From assembly GCA_947396885.1 (NCBI GenBank), contig OX377206.1, forward strand, positions 3,499,634 to 3,563,633: a stretch of 64,000 nt of DNA, written 5' to 3'. Shown in pieces: positions 42,459-52,172 of the stretch (the stretch's first letter is position 1; the number at the start of each line of letters is the position of its first letter). The DNA is from Heligmosomoides polygyrus polygyrus. Lineage: Eukaryota; Nematoda; Chromadorea; Rhabditida; Heligmosomidae. Made by a program: the position numbers and the translations under genes. The notes beneath the pieces are model-generated. The model made no database searches, was not told the DNA's origin, and was given only the letters and a program-made list of their open reading frames with translations.

Positions 42459-42886
42459 TGTAAGAGACGCGTCCGCTTGTGGACGTTTCCTTGTGTTGGA
42501 GAAGACGAGGTGGCAGCAAGATTTATTGACGACACACAGCAACGATATAACCAGAAGAGGCGGCGCCCTCGCTAATAGTGGCGAAGGTCTTGTTGGACTG
42601 TGCCGTATATTGTGCGGGTGGTCGTGAATTCGCTCTCGCGTCGAGGCGCGAGACAGACAGGCGGCGAAATAACGTAGCAGCAACAACGAAAACAGCGGAA
42701 CAAGGGTGAATCAGCCATATGCGCGAGGACCAAAACAATACAGATGAAAAACTACTTCTCTAATAGGTCAAACATTAACAACAACAACATAAACGGCATT
42801 GAGATCACATATGGCGATCACATATGGCTTTCCCGAGTCCCGGTCTTGCCCGGTTCTCGCCTTCGCTCATCGCGTTCGTCGCGATA
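42459..42886 (-). repeat. 3' LTR
   Basis: 428 bp; on the element strand it starts TATCGCGACGAACGCGATGA and ends GACGCGTCTCTTACA. The canonical TG at the 5' end is absent (TA instead), while CA at the 3' end is kept. Confidence 0.93.
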
Positions 42887-45800
42887 CTCCGCCTCTGAGG
42901 AAGACAGTTCGGCGATCTTTGCAGCAATCTTCTGTCGTTCTTCCGGGAGGAGGCAGATCGCTGTATTATGACGAGTACTCCGGCAGTAAGAGCATTCCGT
43001 TTGGCAGCTCGCGTTGCAGAATCCGAGGCAACGCAGGCAAATTCCTTGGCGAGTCAGCAGACTGCGGCGAGTCTCCACGGTTCGAACGTAGGGGCAGTTA
43101 TCTGGGTGGTGAAGCCCCTTCTCTCCGCAGAATACGCATCGAACAACGGCTCCATGGACAAGAACAACTTGTTCGGCATTCCCCAGATAGCGCTCACTGC
43201 AATTGCTCAACTCGTTGAGTTTCCTCCGCCAGCGGGTTAGTTCGTCCTCGTGATCGTGTGATTCCCTTCGAGGTCGCTTGCGCGACTCAGCTGACGACGA
43301 GTGGCTGAGTGATCTCGAAGCTCGTCGGACCTCTTCTCGAAATTCGTTTGCAGCAGCTTCCAAACTGCGCTTGACGCTTTCCTTGAGCTCGTTCGTGGCC
43401 GCTTCCCAATGGCGTACGGCATCGTGAATGTTGTCGTCCTGGACACGACGATGTTCTAGTTGTTCTTCGATCTTGCAGAGGCGCCCGTTCATTTGCTCGA
43501 TGGCCTGGAGGATCGTTGTCTCTGGTGCCTGTGATTGGACTCCCTCTTCACCGAAGTGGGTTAGAAGTCCATGAAACTCGTCAGCACGATACTCCCAATG
43601 GTTGATTTCGGAAGTGCAGACGGCGCTTGTCGTGGTTCTCGAGATAGGTCTTTCGTCACGTCGTTGCTTCCTTACAAACCGGTGGTAATCGTTAGTCGAA
43701 GCCCAATTTGCCTCGATGAGCAGGTCATAGGTCTCCCCCAGAGTCCACGTTTCAGCTCGAATGTGTTTGAGCTTTTCGATGAACAGTAGGATATCCTTGA
43801 GCCAGACGCATCCTCGCTTGTAAGTCTGCAGCGGTCGATCCTGGGCTCCATTTATCATGTCCAATCGTAGTTGCTTATACTCTTCTTCCATCGAAGGCCC
43901 TCGATCGAGAAGACGTCCCAGCTGGTCATGATGGTACTCGAGCAACCCTTGAACATCTTCTTCGCAAAAGTTCTTTCTCGTTTTCACCGCAAGCTCTTCC
44001 AGGAAACGACGGGCTCCTTCCGGCATCTCTAAATAAATGAGATTTTCTTGAACAGTATCGGATAGGTTGAATGTGACGTCGTAACGTTGGCATGCAGACG
44101 AGACAACATTAATAGAAGCAAAGTCCAACATCGTTCGGTCTTCAGAAATCTGACCTTCTGCCTGTCTTCTCAGGTAGTACTTAGATGTGGAGCTTTTTTC
44201 TGATCGTGATAGCGGAGGACTTTCTCCCTCGCTGTGATCTTCTAGCTCCAATGGAATAAGCAGATTGATCGGTCTCTTGATAGTACGACCTTTGGATGAA
44301 AGTAGCTCGACTTCTCTTGACGAGTTGATCGTAGTAATCCTGCCCATGCTCCAGGCGTTTCTAGGTAAGTTGGAGTCCATGACGAGAACTACTTGACCGA
44401 TCCTTGGAATTATCGTTGTTGATCGTCCTTGGTTCAGTCTTTTCTGATGATGTGCTCGTAGCTCCATCAGGTAGTTTGTTTGCCAGATCTTCCAGAACTT
44501 CTGCGTTAACTGGTGTGAGCTATTGAGTGCTTCTATGGCTTGAGTTCTCGTTCGGAGTTGAACGAGATCTTCCGGGGGCCGATAGTCGTCGTCCTGCTCC
44601 TGCTGTCTTTCAAGCAAGTCCAATGGGTACGCCAAACGAATATCTTTCTGGATAAAGTCGATTGGTCTTATCGTTGGTTTGTTTTCTAAGTCTGTTTCCA
44701 TATAGGTTAGTGGTCTGGTGTTGAGACATGCTTCGATCTCAACTAGGAAAGTCCTCATCGTTTCGAAGTCCAGTCTCTTGTTTCTTATGGCCTTGTACAT
44801 TGCATTTTTCACTGACTGAATAAGTCTCTCGTAAAACCCTCCTTTCCAGGGCGCGTATGGTGTTATGAATTTCCACTCGATGCCCTGTGTGGAGAGAAAC
44901 TGCTGCGCTTCTTGACTTTCCGTCCATGATTGCATGGCTTGTGCGAGAATATCTTGACCGAGTTTGAATGAAGGGGCGTTGTCACAGGTGATACTTTCTG
45001 GAGATCCTCGTCTCGCGATGAATCGTCTGAGTGCGTTGAGGAATGACGAAGTGCTTGCATCGGGTAGCAATTCCAGGTGGATAAGTCTCGTGGTAGCACA
45101 AGTGAATATGGCACCGTACGTCTTTGCTGTTGTCTCTGATGCGTCTCGGTTTCCTTTAAGGTGTAGTGGTCCGAACATGTCCAAGCCAATATGATTGAAT
45201 GGCCTGGTCTGAACCACCCTTCTGGATGGTAGGTCTTCAGTCTCAGGATAGCGAAATGGCAGGTTGTTGAATTTTTGGCACGGAACGCATCTGCGGATTG
45301 CCATTTTCACTTGTTTTCTCAATCGTGGGATCCAGAACTGCTGTCGAACGTTGGCCATGGTGTGGGAGACAGAGCAGTGGTACTTACCATGGCCTTTTCG
45401 AATGACCAATTTGGCAAAGTCCGTGTCCGGTGCTAGTATAACTGGAAGTTGTGCTTCCTTCGAGAGCAGGCTTTTTCCTAGTCGTCCGTAGCATCGATAG
45501 ATTCCATCGCAATCTTTTTTGATGTTCAGCTTGTTGTTCGACGACGTCAGGATTGCCTTCTTGAATTGCGTCTGATGAAGCTTCCAGATAAATTTCCTCG
45601 CTTGTTGCAGGTTGCTTGCTTTTAGTGGCTCTGTTCCTTCCTGGTTTGTGATTTCCGGCATGGTGGTATGAAGGGAATGCCTGCGCTGAAGTAGCAGACC
45701 TTTCGACGTGTTCGCGATGAATCTGAGTACGTATGCTGCTGTTGCCTCTAGCTTGTCTAGCGTTGAGAATCGTGCGACGTCGAATACAGATTCTGAAGAC

Positions 45801-48800
45801 TCGCTCTGCTGCACTGCCAGGATGTGCTGATTGACTTCATCGTTCTCCCCTTGGCATAGCAGGAAAGTTCTATTTGCTGGCGGCCACAATTCAGTTGGTT
45901 GACGAAGCTGTGCCGGTCCTTTCCACCATATGCTTTGCTGGAATTCTTCTGCCGTTGTTCCTCTTGTTCCGATATCTGCTGGATTGTCTTCAGTGCTGAT
46001 GTATCCGAATTCCATCTCAATTCCTTTTTCACGCAAGTCGTTGGCTATGGCCTTGATTTCTCGAAGCCGGTTATGTACAAGACGTCCGACTTCTTTCTCT
46101 GGTTCTGCTTTCTTCAGCCAATGCAAAGCAATCTGGGAGTCGCTGAAGACGATTATTGAGTTAATGGTAATGGATTTCCTGAGTTCGTCAAATGTCGATC
46201 GTGATAGTCGTGCAGCCATCGTGAGCGCGTTCATTTCCATTTTTGGAACGGTTATTTTCTCCTTTATCTTTGGCAATCTTGACTTTGCCATGAGCAGGTG
46301 GGCGTCTTGGTTGTGGCAGAGATACACGACAGCGCACATAGCAGTGGTGCTCGCGTCAGCAAATAATGCGAGAGTGTGATTACTCGTTTTGTCGGCCACT
46401 CGCCTTGGAAGATCCTTCGAGAATCCTTTGGTTTCCATCAGAATGGCGTTCCATTTACGGATGTCATCGGGCGTCAGCATGGTGTCCCAGTCGTAGTCTT
46501 TGCTCCATAGGTATTGGAAGAATTGCTTCGTTCTGAGCATAAGAGGAGTGAGCCATCCCATGGGATCGTAGACGGAAGCTAACGCACTGAGAATAGCTCG
46601 CCTCGTAGTTCTTGTCGTTTTCAAGGGACAGTTGTCGATGGAAAGCGTATCGTCTTTAGAATTCCATCGCACTCCTAGTATCTTCGGAGTTTCGTTGATC
46701 GACCGGTCTTCAGGCGAAATTCGTGCGATCAAGTCCGAGTCGTTGGACATGAATTCTCGCAGGTTCATGTTGAGTTCATCGAAGATTTTCTTCGTGGCCT
46801 TGTATTTTTCTAAGGCTTCGGATGTCGATTCTGCGCTGACGAATAGGTTGTCGACGTATAGATTGGCGTCGATTTCATCCACCAATGCGGGATCCTCAGT
46901 ATGTGTGTTCAGATGGAATCTGATTGTTGCCGATAACAGGAATGGCGATGCATTGATACCGAATGTCACTCTGGTGAAACGGTACACCAGTATGTTGTCT
47001 TCGGTGGGCGGCTTGGTGATATCTTTGACCCAGAGGCACCTCGTTGCGTTTCGGTCTTCTTCGTGAAGCCGTACTTGCAGGAAAGCCTTTTCGACGTCCG
47101 ATGCTAGTGCGACTTTTCCGGTTCGAAAACGCAGCAACATTCCGGTAAGTTTCGGGAGTATGAGTGGTCCTTGGTGGAGTACGTCGTTAAGGCTTGGCTT
47201 GTTCCTATAGTGAGCCGAAGCATCAAATACTATCCTCTTTGGCGTGGTTCGCTTCTCTGGTGTGACGACGGCGTGATGTGGAAGATAATGTACGATTCCA
47301 CTATGCTGGCCGTGTCGCTCTATCACGCGTTCGAGAATGCCTTTCGCCAGTTGATCCTTGAAGATTTGATCGTATTCTTGCAAGAATTGAGGGTTGTCTC
47401 GATAGGCTCTGAACAGTCCTTGCAGTCTGGCTTCTGCTATGTATCTGTTGTCCGGTAGTTGCTCGTGATCGTCTTTCCATGGTAGACGAACGTAGTAGCC
47501 ATCCGAATTCTTTACAATGGTTTCATTGAAGCGCTTCATAACACGGTCGTTTACTTCTTTCTTCTCCATATGATGTGGTCCAGAGTACTCGTCGACTCCT
47601 GAGGACTCGAATGTTAGAAACTGCTCCCACTGAGCTCGTTCTTCATCCTTTGTCGTTGTCAGCAGAACATCGGATTTGTATGATGGCTTTGTCTGCTTTC
47701 CTGATGTCATATATCCGAATGACGTGGATATAAGATGTAGTCCGGAAGGAAGCTTCCGGATATTGTTCTTCATCACAGTCCAAAGTTGGTCACATCCAAG
47801 CAGTATTGTGGGATTTGTAACCAAAGCTTCATCTGGAAGTTGAATTCCTTGTTGATCAATGAATTTCAGATCGTCTTTGCTGAATTGTGGAGCAGATATG
47901 TAGTTTGTGATCACGTCTGCTTTGAACAATGTGAAGCTTAAAAGTTTTCCTTGGTCGTCTTTGAGTTTGACGAAGACGATGTCGCAAGTCTTCTCTTTCA
48001 CTTCGCTTGATCCGAAGGTTGTAAGTCGAAGGGTTTCCTTTCCTACACAAGGCAATTGAAGCTGGTCTGCAATTGATGAGTGAATGAAAGATAGCTCCGA
48101 TCCTGTGTCTAGAAGTATCGCTGTTTTCATAGACTGTGTCGGACCGACTACCTCTGCTGATCCAGTGAGGAGCTGAGCTCTTGGTGAAGATTGCTCGTTG
48201 ATCTCCATTATGGCTTGACTGTCCTCAGCTGGTACTGTGCCTTCGCCGTCTTCAGTTTGACGAGAAACGAAGTTTTGTGGCGCAGTTCTCCTTTGGTTGG
48301 AGAGCGCTGATCCTGTTTGCCAGTGTGTAGTGTCTCTGGATTGCCTTGACTGTACAGCTGTTGGAGTTGCGAGACCTTCGACGCTGGAATTGTGTAGCGA
48401 GGTGTGGTGTTTCTGTCCACATAGTCTGCATCCTCGCTTGCTACATGTGTCGACTCGATGATCTGGTTTTCCACAATTTTTGCACAGTTTGTTTCTGTTG
48501 AAGAATGCCGCTCGCTGAGGCATTGGAACCGACGTGCATTCGATGGATCTGTGCGTAGTTTGCTTGCAATAAAGGCATTCCGGTGCTGTATATGGCCTTC
48601 TGTTCCGGTTGGAGGGCGCGTTTGCTTCAGTGTTGGATCTGTAGTCGACTGTGTATGATCCATTAATTTGAGCTTCCTCGATGAGCTCCTTCTTGGAGAT
48701 GATGTCGTCGACAACCGCGTGTAATTTCTTCCAATCCCATAGCTTGGGATTTTCGAGCTCTGATTTTTTCTCCAGTATCTTCAGTTGGATTGACTGGCTG

Positions 48801-49969
48801 AATTTCCTGAAGATTTGTGTGAGCAGCTGTCTTTGGTTCACGTCTTCTTCTCTGTTTGCTAACTGTGCCATAGTCGTAGCGATTTGGTCCAGTAGTCTTC
48901 GCTGATGGCGAGTGCCGTGCCCATCCGCTTTGAGTTCCTCAAGTCGTCGATAGAGTTTGTCGATGATGGCTTCGTTGCTGCCATAGCGTCTTTGTAGCCA
49001 TTGTACAGCTTCCTCGTAGTTGGCTTCCGTGACTTGAAAGCGCATGATGGCTTCCCTTGCATCTCCTACGAGTGACTTGATGAGATAGTTGAACTTGAGT
49101 AGTGGTGAAATTGGCTGATCATGAATGTTGCATTTGAACAATTGCCAAAAGTTCTCCCACTCCCAACCATTGCCAGAGAAATTCGGAATGGTGAGCGGCG
49201 GTAGCTGGGGATGGCATGGCAGTTGCAGATGGTTGGTCGCTTCTAATGGCTCCTCTGTTTGCGGCGGAGTACGTAGTTTTTGCTGTTCGCTGAGGGCCAC
49301 TTCCACTTCGACTTCGGCCTTCATCAAGGCATACTTCGTTGATTCCGCGATGTCCAGAGCTTCGCCTGCCGATGTCAAGTAGGTTGCCACCGAGTCCTCT
49401 TCCTTTGTTCGCTCGCCGTCGCTGAGGTTACGGTGTCCTTCTTCAAGTCGTTCGATGGCTTGCTCCACTGCGCCGATGGCCTCTGTTACCAGTCGAATCT
49501 GCTGCTTGAGTTTGATCAACCTTTTAGTCAACTCCTCCTTTTGAGTGCGCTCTCCAAGGCAAGCCGATGTCAGCGCTGAGCTCTCACTGACAATCGTAGT
49601 AAGGAAGTTCTGACTCCTTCTAGCCTTTGACTTGAGAAGCCTCAGTGTCATAGCGAAACAGAACAGTCCAAACACAGAGCAACTTAGGAGGCCGATCGTG
49701 CAGAGACGGCGCAAGCAGACGAGGACGATACCGCAAAGAAACACACCTGTCCTGATATGTATGAACCAACAGATGATATAAGAATACCAACGTCGATCAA
49801 CGAATACAGCAGTTAGCCAGTCGAAGTCGTCGGCGTTGATCGATCGGTTCGTTCGTCTGCAACACGAGTTCTTCTTGAAAGCCGATGCACCATGTAAGAG
49901 ACGCGTCCGCTTGTGGACGTTTCCTTGTGTTGGAGAAGACGAGGTGGCAGCAAGATTTATTGACGACAC
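42818..49969 (-). CDS. BEL/Pao Gag-Pol polyprotein with extra C-terminal zinc-finger module
   Basis: 2383 codons without a stop. Met107 is a likely start: residues 1-106 run through the LTR and primer site and include a hydrophobic stretch. Gag about 107-440 with FSGNGWEWENFW (DUF1759-like) and three zinc fingers: C465-C468-H473-C478, C496-C499-H504-C509 and C514-C517-H522-H526. Protease DTGS at 621. Reverse transcriptase with D958 and YVDN (D1040). RNase H with D1205, E1245 and D1277. Integrase with H1527-H1531-C1561-C1564 and D1597, D1663, E1714. DUF5641-like end at about 1855-1910. Then 470 extra residues: a helical charged part, KRPRRE at about 2231, and Cys/His clusters (C2278-C2281-H2287-C2292; C2311-C2314; C2326-C2329-H2334-C2339) like a second gag nucleocapsid. 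The last 22 codons lie in the 3' LTR. All catalytic residues are present. Confidence 0.93.
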   Translation of the reverse strand: MSSINLAATSSSPTQGNVHKRTRLLHGASAFKKNSCCRRTNRSINADDFDWLTAVFVDRRWYSYIICWFIHIRTGVFLCGIVLVCLRRLCTIGLLSCSVFGLFCFAMTLRLLKSKARRSQNFLTTIVSESSALTSACLGERTQKEELTKRLIKLKQQIRLVTEAIGAVEQAIERLEEGHRNLSDGERTKEEDSVATYLTSAGEALDIAESTKYALMKAEVEVEVALSEQQKLRTPPQTEEPLEATNHLQLPCHPQLPPLTIPNFSGNGWEWENFWQLFKCNIHDQPISPLLKFNYLIKSLVGDAREAIMRFQVTEANYEEAVQWLQRRYGSNEAIIDKLYRRLEELKADGHGTRHQRRLLDQIATTMAQLANREEDVNQRQLLTQIFRKFSQSIQLKILEKKSELENPKLWDWKKLHAVVDDIISKKELIEEAQINGSYTVDYRSNTEANAPSNRNRRPYTAPECLYCKQTTHRSIECTSVPMPQRAAFFNRNKLCKNCGKPDHRVDTCSKRGCRLCGQKHHTSLHNSSVEGLATPTAVQSRQSRDTTHWQTGSALSNQRRTAPQNFVSRQTEDGEGTVPAEDSQAIMEINEQSSPRAQLLTGSAEVVGPTQSMKTAILLDTGSELSFIHSSIADQLQLPCVGKETLRLTTFGSSEVKEKTCDIVFVKLKDDQGKLLSFTLFKADVITNYISAPQFSKDDLKFIDQQGIQLPDEALVTNPTILLGCDQLWTVMKNNIRKLPSGLHLISTSFGYMTSGKQTKPSYKSDVLLTTTKDEERAQWEQFLTFESSGVDEYSGPHHMEKKEVNDRVMKRFNETIVKNSDGYYVRLPWKDDHEQLPDNRYIAEARLQGLFRAYRDNPQFLQEYDQIFKDQLAKGILERVIERHGQHSGIVHYLPHHAVVTPEKRTTPKRIVFDASAHYRNKPSLNDVLHQGPLILPKLTGMLLRFRTGKVALASDVEKAFLQVRLHEEDRNATRCLWVKDITKPPTEDNILVYRFTRVTFGINASPFLLSATIRFHLNTHTEDPALVDEIDANLYVDNLFVSAESTSEALEKYKATKKIFDELNMNLREFMSNDSDLIARISPEDRSINETPKILGVRWNSKDDTLSIDNCPLKTTRTTRRAILSALASVYDPMGWLTPLMLRTKQFFQYLWSKDYDWDTMLTPDDIRKWNAILMETKGFSKDLPRRVADKTSNHTLALFADASTTAMCAVVYLCHNQDAHLLMAKSRLPKIKEKITVPKMEMNALTMAARLSRSTFDELRKSITINSIIVFSDSQIALHWLKKAEPEKEVGRLVHNRLREIKAIANDLREKGIEMEFGYISTEDNPADIGTRGTTAEEFQQSIWWKGPAQLRQPTELWPPANRTFLLCQGENDEVNQHILAVQQSESSESVFDVARFSTLDKLEATAAYVLRFIANTSKGLLLQRRHSLHTTMPEITNQEGTEPLKASNLQQARKFIWKLHQTQFKKAILTSSNNKLNIKKDCDGIYRCYGRLGKSLLSKEAQLPVILAPDTDFAKLVIRKGHGKYHCSVSHTMANVRQQFWIPRLRKQVKMAIRRCVPCQKFNNLPFRYPETEDLPSRRVVQTRPFNHIGLDMFGPLHLKGNRDASETTAKTYGAIFTCATTRLIHLELLPDASTSSFLNALRRFIARRGSPESITCDNAPSFKLGQDILAQAMQSWTESQEAQQFLSTQGIEWKFITPYAPWKGGFYERLIQSVKNAMYKAIRNKRLDFETMRTFLVEIEACLNTRPLTYMETDLENKPTIRPIDFIQKDIRLAYPLDLLERQQEQDDDYRPPEDLVQLRTRTQAIEALNSSHQLTQKFWKIWQTNYLMELRAHHQKRLNQGRSTTIIPRIGQVVLVMDSNLPRNAWSMGRITTINSSREVELLSSKGRTIKRPINLLIPLELEDHSEGESPPLSRSEKSSTSKYYLRRQAEGQISEDRTMLDFASINVVSSACQRYDVTFNLSDTVQENLIYLEMPEGARRFLEELAVKTRKNFCEEDVQGLLEYHHDQLGRLLDRGPSMEEEYKQLRLDMINGAQDRPLQTYKRGCVWLKDILLFIEKLKHIRAETWTLGETYDLLIEANWASTNDYHRFVRKQRRDERPISRTTTSAVCTSEINHWEYRADEFHGLLTHFGEEGVQSQAPETTILQAIEQMNGRLCKIEEQLEHRRVQDDNIHDAVRHWEAATNELKESVKRSLEAAANEFREEVRRASRSLSHSSSAESRKRPRRESHDHEDELTRWRRKLNELSNCSERYLGNAEQVVLVHGAVVRCVFCGEKGLHHPDNCPYVRTVETRRSLLTRQGICLRCLGFCNASCQTECSYCRSTRHNTAICLLPEERQKIAAKIAELSSSEAEYRDERDERRREPGKTGTRESHM
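42887..42899 (-). promoter_or_regulatory. Polypurine tract candidate
   Basis: On the element strand CAGAGGCGGAG directly precedes the 3' LTR: purine-rich with one internal C, in the place where plus-strand DNA synthesis is normally primed. Confidence 0.55.
49881..49892 (-). promoter_or_regulatory. Primer binding site, probably tRNA-Gly
   Basis: On the element strand TGGTGCATCGGC follows the 5' LTR without a gap. It is complementary to a tRNA 3' end GCCGATGCACCA, which fits a glycine tRNA starting GCATCGG. The tRNA identity is from memory of nematode tRNA-Gly and should be checked. Confidence 0.7.
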
Positions 49970-50320
49970 ACAGCAACGATATAACCAGAAGAGGCGGCGC
50001 CCTCGCTAATAGTGGCGAAGGTCTTGTTGGACTGTGCCGTATATTGTGCGGGTGGTCGTGAATTCGCTCTCGCGTCGAGGCGCGAGACAGACAGGCGGCG
50101 AAATAACGTAGCAGCAACAACGAAAACAGCGGAACAAGGGTGAATCAGCCATATGCGCGAGGACCAAAACAATACAGATGAAAAACTACTTCTCTAATAG
50201 GTCAAACATTAACAACAACAACATAAACGGCATTGAGATCACATATGGCGATCACATATGGCTTTCCCGAGTCCCGGTCTTGCCCGGTTCTCGCCTTCGC
50301 TCATCGCGTTCGTCGCGATA
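49893..50320 (-). repeat. 5' LTR
   Basis: 428 bp, apparently identical to 42459-42886. It should contain the element's promoter; I did not identify a TATA box with confidence. Confidence 0.93.
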
Positions 50321-50480
50321 TTTCTTTCGAGTATTCAAATTGTTTCAAGTGCTCACAAATTTCGAATATTCGAAGTCGATTATGTTCGAAAAACGCGATT
50401 TTTACATGCTCGAATTCGAGTATTCGAAATCGAATGAAAATCATTCGATTACCCATTCGAGTAGGTCATTCCAGCATAGC
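50321..50480. repeat. Target duplication and rest of the TTCGAA-rich stretch
   Basis: TTTCT (50321-50325) then TCGAGTATTCAAATTG and further ATTCGAA words, the direct continuation of 42060-42458 before the BEL insertion and homologous to 17030-17205. Confidence 0.75.
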
Positions 50481-51355
50481 CGTCGGCGTTTCTAACTCAG
50501 GCAATTAAGTCCGTCCAACATAGGCAGCTGTGATGGTAGGAGGACCAAAGTGTCCCCATGACTTACCCATCCTTTTATGACTATGGCGTTCAGCAGCTCA
50601 TCGTCGACTAAAACTATTATCTTTTGACCACTGCTGAATTGGCTGCTTTAAAGTTGGTAGAAGGTCCTAAAGCATCCTGGGTACTGGAACAAAGTGCGAA
50701 CCCGTGTTCTAGGTCTTAATGAGCGCACTGGAATTAACAATTTTGCTTGGCAGAATGCTTGAAACGCCTTTTTTAGCCATGAATATTGGTGCTAATAAAA
50801 AGGAGCTGATACGCTTGCTGACTTTAGATGTATTTTCTAACCAAACGTTTCAATTAATTTCCGTCGACGATAAGACAATTTCAATTCCTTTAAATAGTCA
50901 CGAACTCACGAATTAAAATTCATCACGCATTTGTAAATTTTAAGAAACTATGTTCCTAACACGCTAGTTTTAAAAATGTGAGATGGCTTCAACAGAGATC
51001 AGAAATTACTCGTCCGCCCACGTTTCCGGCAAAACGCTGGTGATTCTTGTTCCAAAATACATGTTCAGGCTTCAGTACATAGCTTTCCTCACAATCCTGA
51101 AATAGAAGTTGATATATTTGGATGAATGCGCAAGGTAAACGGGGAAAACAGCGATATTTCGTCTCAGATCGAGTTGCAGCTCATATGTGCATTCGGCATG
51201 TGGCTTAGACGTGCTATAGACTCACTTGGTTGTCTTTAGATAGAAAGTTCAGACGTTCTGAAGGAATTCCCCCATGTGTTTCATGAATATTCTGAAAAAA
51301 TCTCGACTTGAAGTCATATTCATGTCGAAGGTGATGTAAACATCAAAGTGCAGGA

Positions 51356-51524
51356 TAGCTGTGCTCGAATGACCTATTCGAATAGTTAATCGAATGATTT
51401 TCATTCGAATTTGAGTATTCGAATTCGAATGTTCAAAACATCGCGTTTTTCGAATGTATTCGAATTCGAGTGTTCAAAAATCGCGCTCTTCGAATATTCA
51501 AAAACTTTGGGAGAGCACAACTAT
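51356..51524. repeat. TTCGAA-rich MITE, copy-2 counterpart
   Basis: Homologous to 19089-19273: ATAGCTGTGCTCGAATGACC at the left, GGGAGAGCACAACTATA at the right. Confidence 0.65.
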
Positions 51525-52172
51525 AAAATGCAGCCCTTTCCTCCGTTTTTCAAATATTGCAGCGAGGCATTGTATAGCGAATGTCCATGGGAATCACTTT
51601 TCCTGGATGAGACATACAATCTGCTTTTGCATATATTGTTTACGTTAATTTGACAAACAGTACAAGACCATCTCTGCAGGAATTCCCACTAAATGTTCCG
51701 ATTTGCCTCCAGAATTTATTTTTTGAATTTTGATTTTTTTGCTTCATTTTTCGTAAACTTAGCTTTATTTGACCGGTTTCACGTCAAAATTTACGTGTGG
51801 GGAACTCACTGCATCGCCTCCTTCGCTTGTGCTGTGCCTCTGTGCTTAATTGTATAATTAGAAACATCGCTTCGAGTTACATAAAACAGCTCTGACATCG
51901 TTGTAGAAGGTGGCTGTCCTTTCTTCACGAGACGCATACGGAACGCGTCGTCGCTAGCATGTTGATGATGGTTTCACTGAATTCAAGTGGTTTTCATTGA
52001 AGTATTGTAGCTATCGCTTCTGGAGGTCGTCGTCATCATCTGTGCAATTCTTGAAGAACTCCGTTCATAGGTGGAAGTTCGTAATGAAGTGTAGTGGCTT
52101 TTCATAAATTTTCAGAAAATTTCTCTGGAGAGAGTATGCTACGGCCTCAATTCGCCAATTTCAAGAAGATTT

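Larger units (their letters stand above)
42459..50320 (-). mobile_element. Intact BEL/Pao LTR retrotransposon
   Basis: A 7862-bp element on the minus strand: two 428-bp LTRs, a tRNA-type primer site, one 2383-codon gag-pol frame, a purine-rich stretch next to the 3' LTR, and a 5-bp target duplication TTTCT. The LTRs look identical base for base, which means very recent insertion since LTRs are equal at integration. It sits in a TTCGAA-rich MITE of the duplicated segment, and copy 1 provides the empty site. Confidence 0.95.

Noticed and set aside
42818..43300. Envelope gene at the end of the BEL/Pao element
   Set aside because: The C-terminal tail has zinc-finger and helical features and no signal peptide or transmembrane helix, so it does not look like an envelope protein.
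44739..48714. Sense- and antisense-frame ORFs within the BEL/Pao gene (for example 48714-48208 minus, 46632-47066 plus)
   Set aside because: Shadows of the 2383-codon frame.
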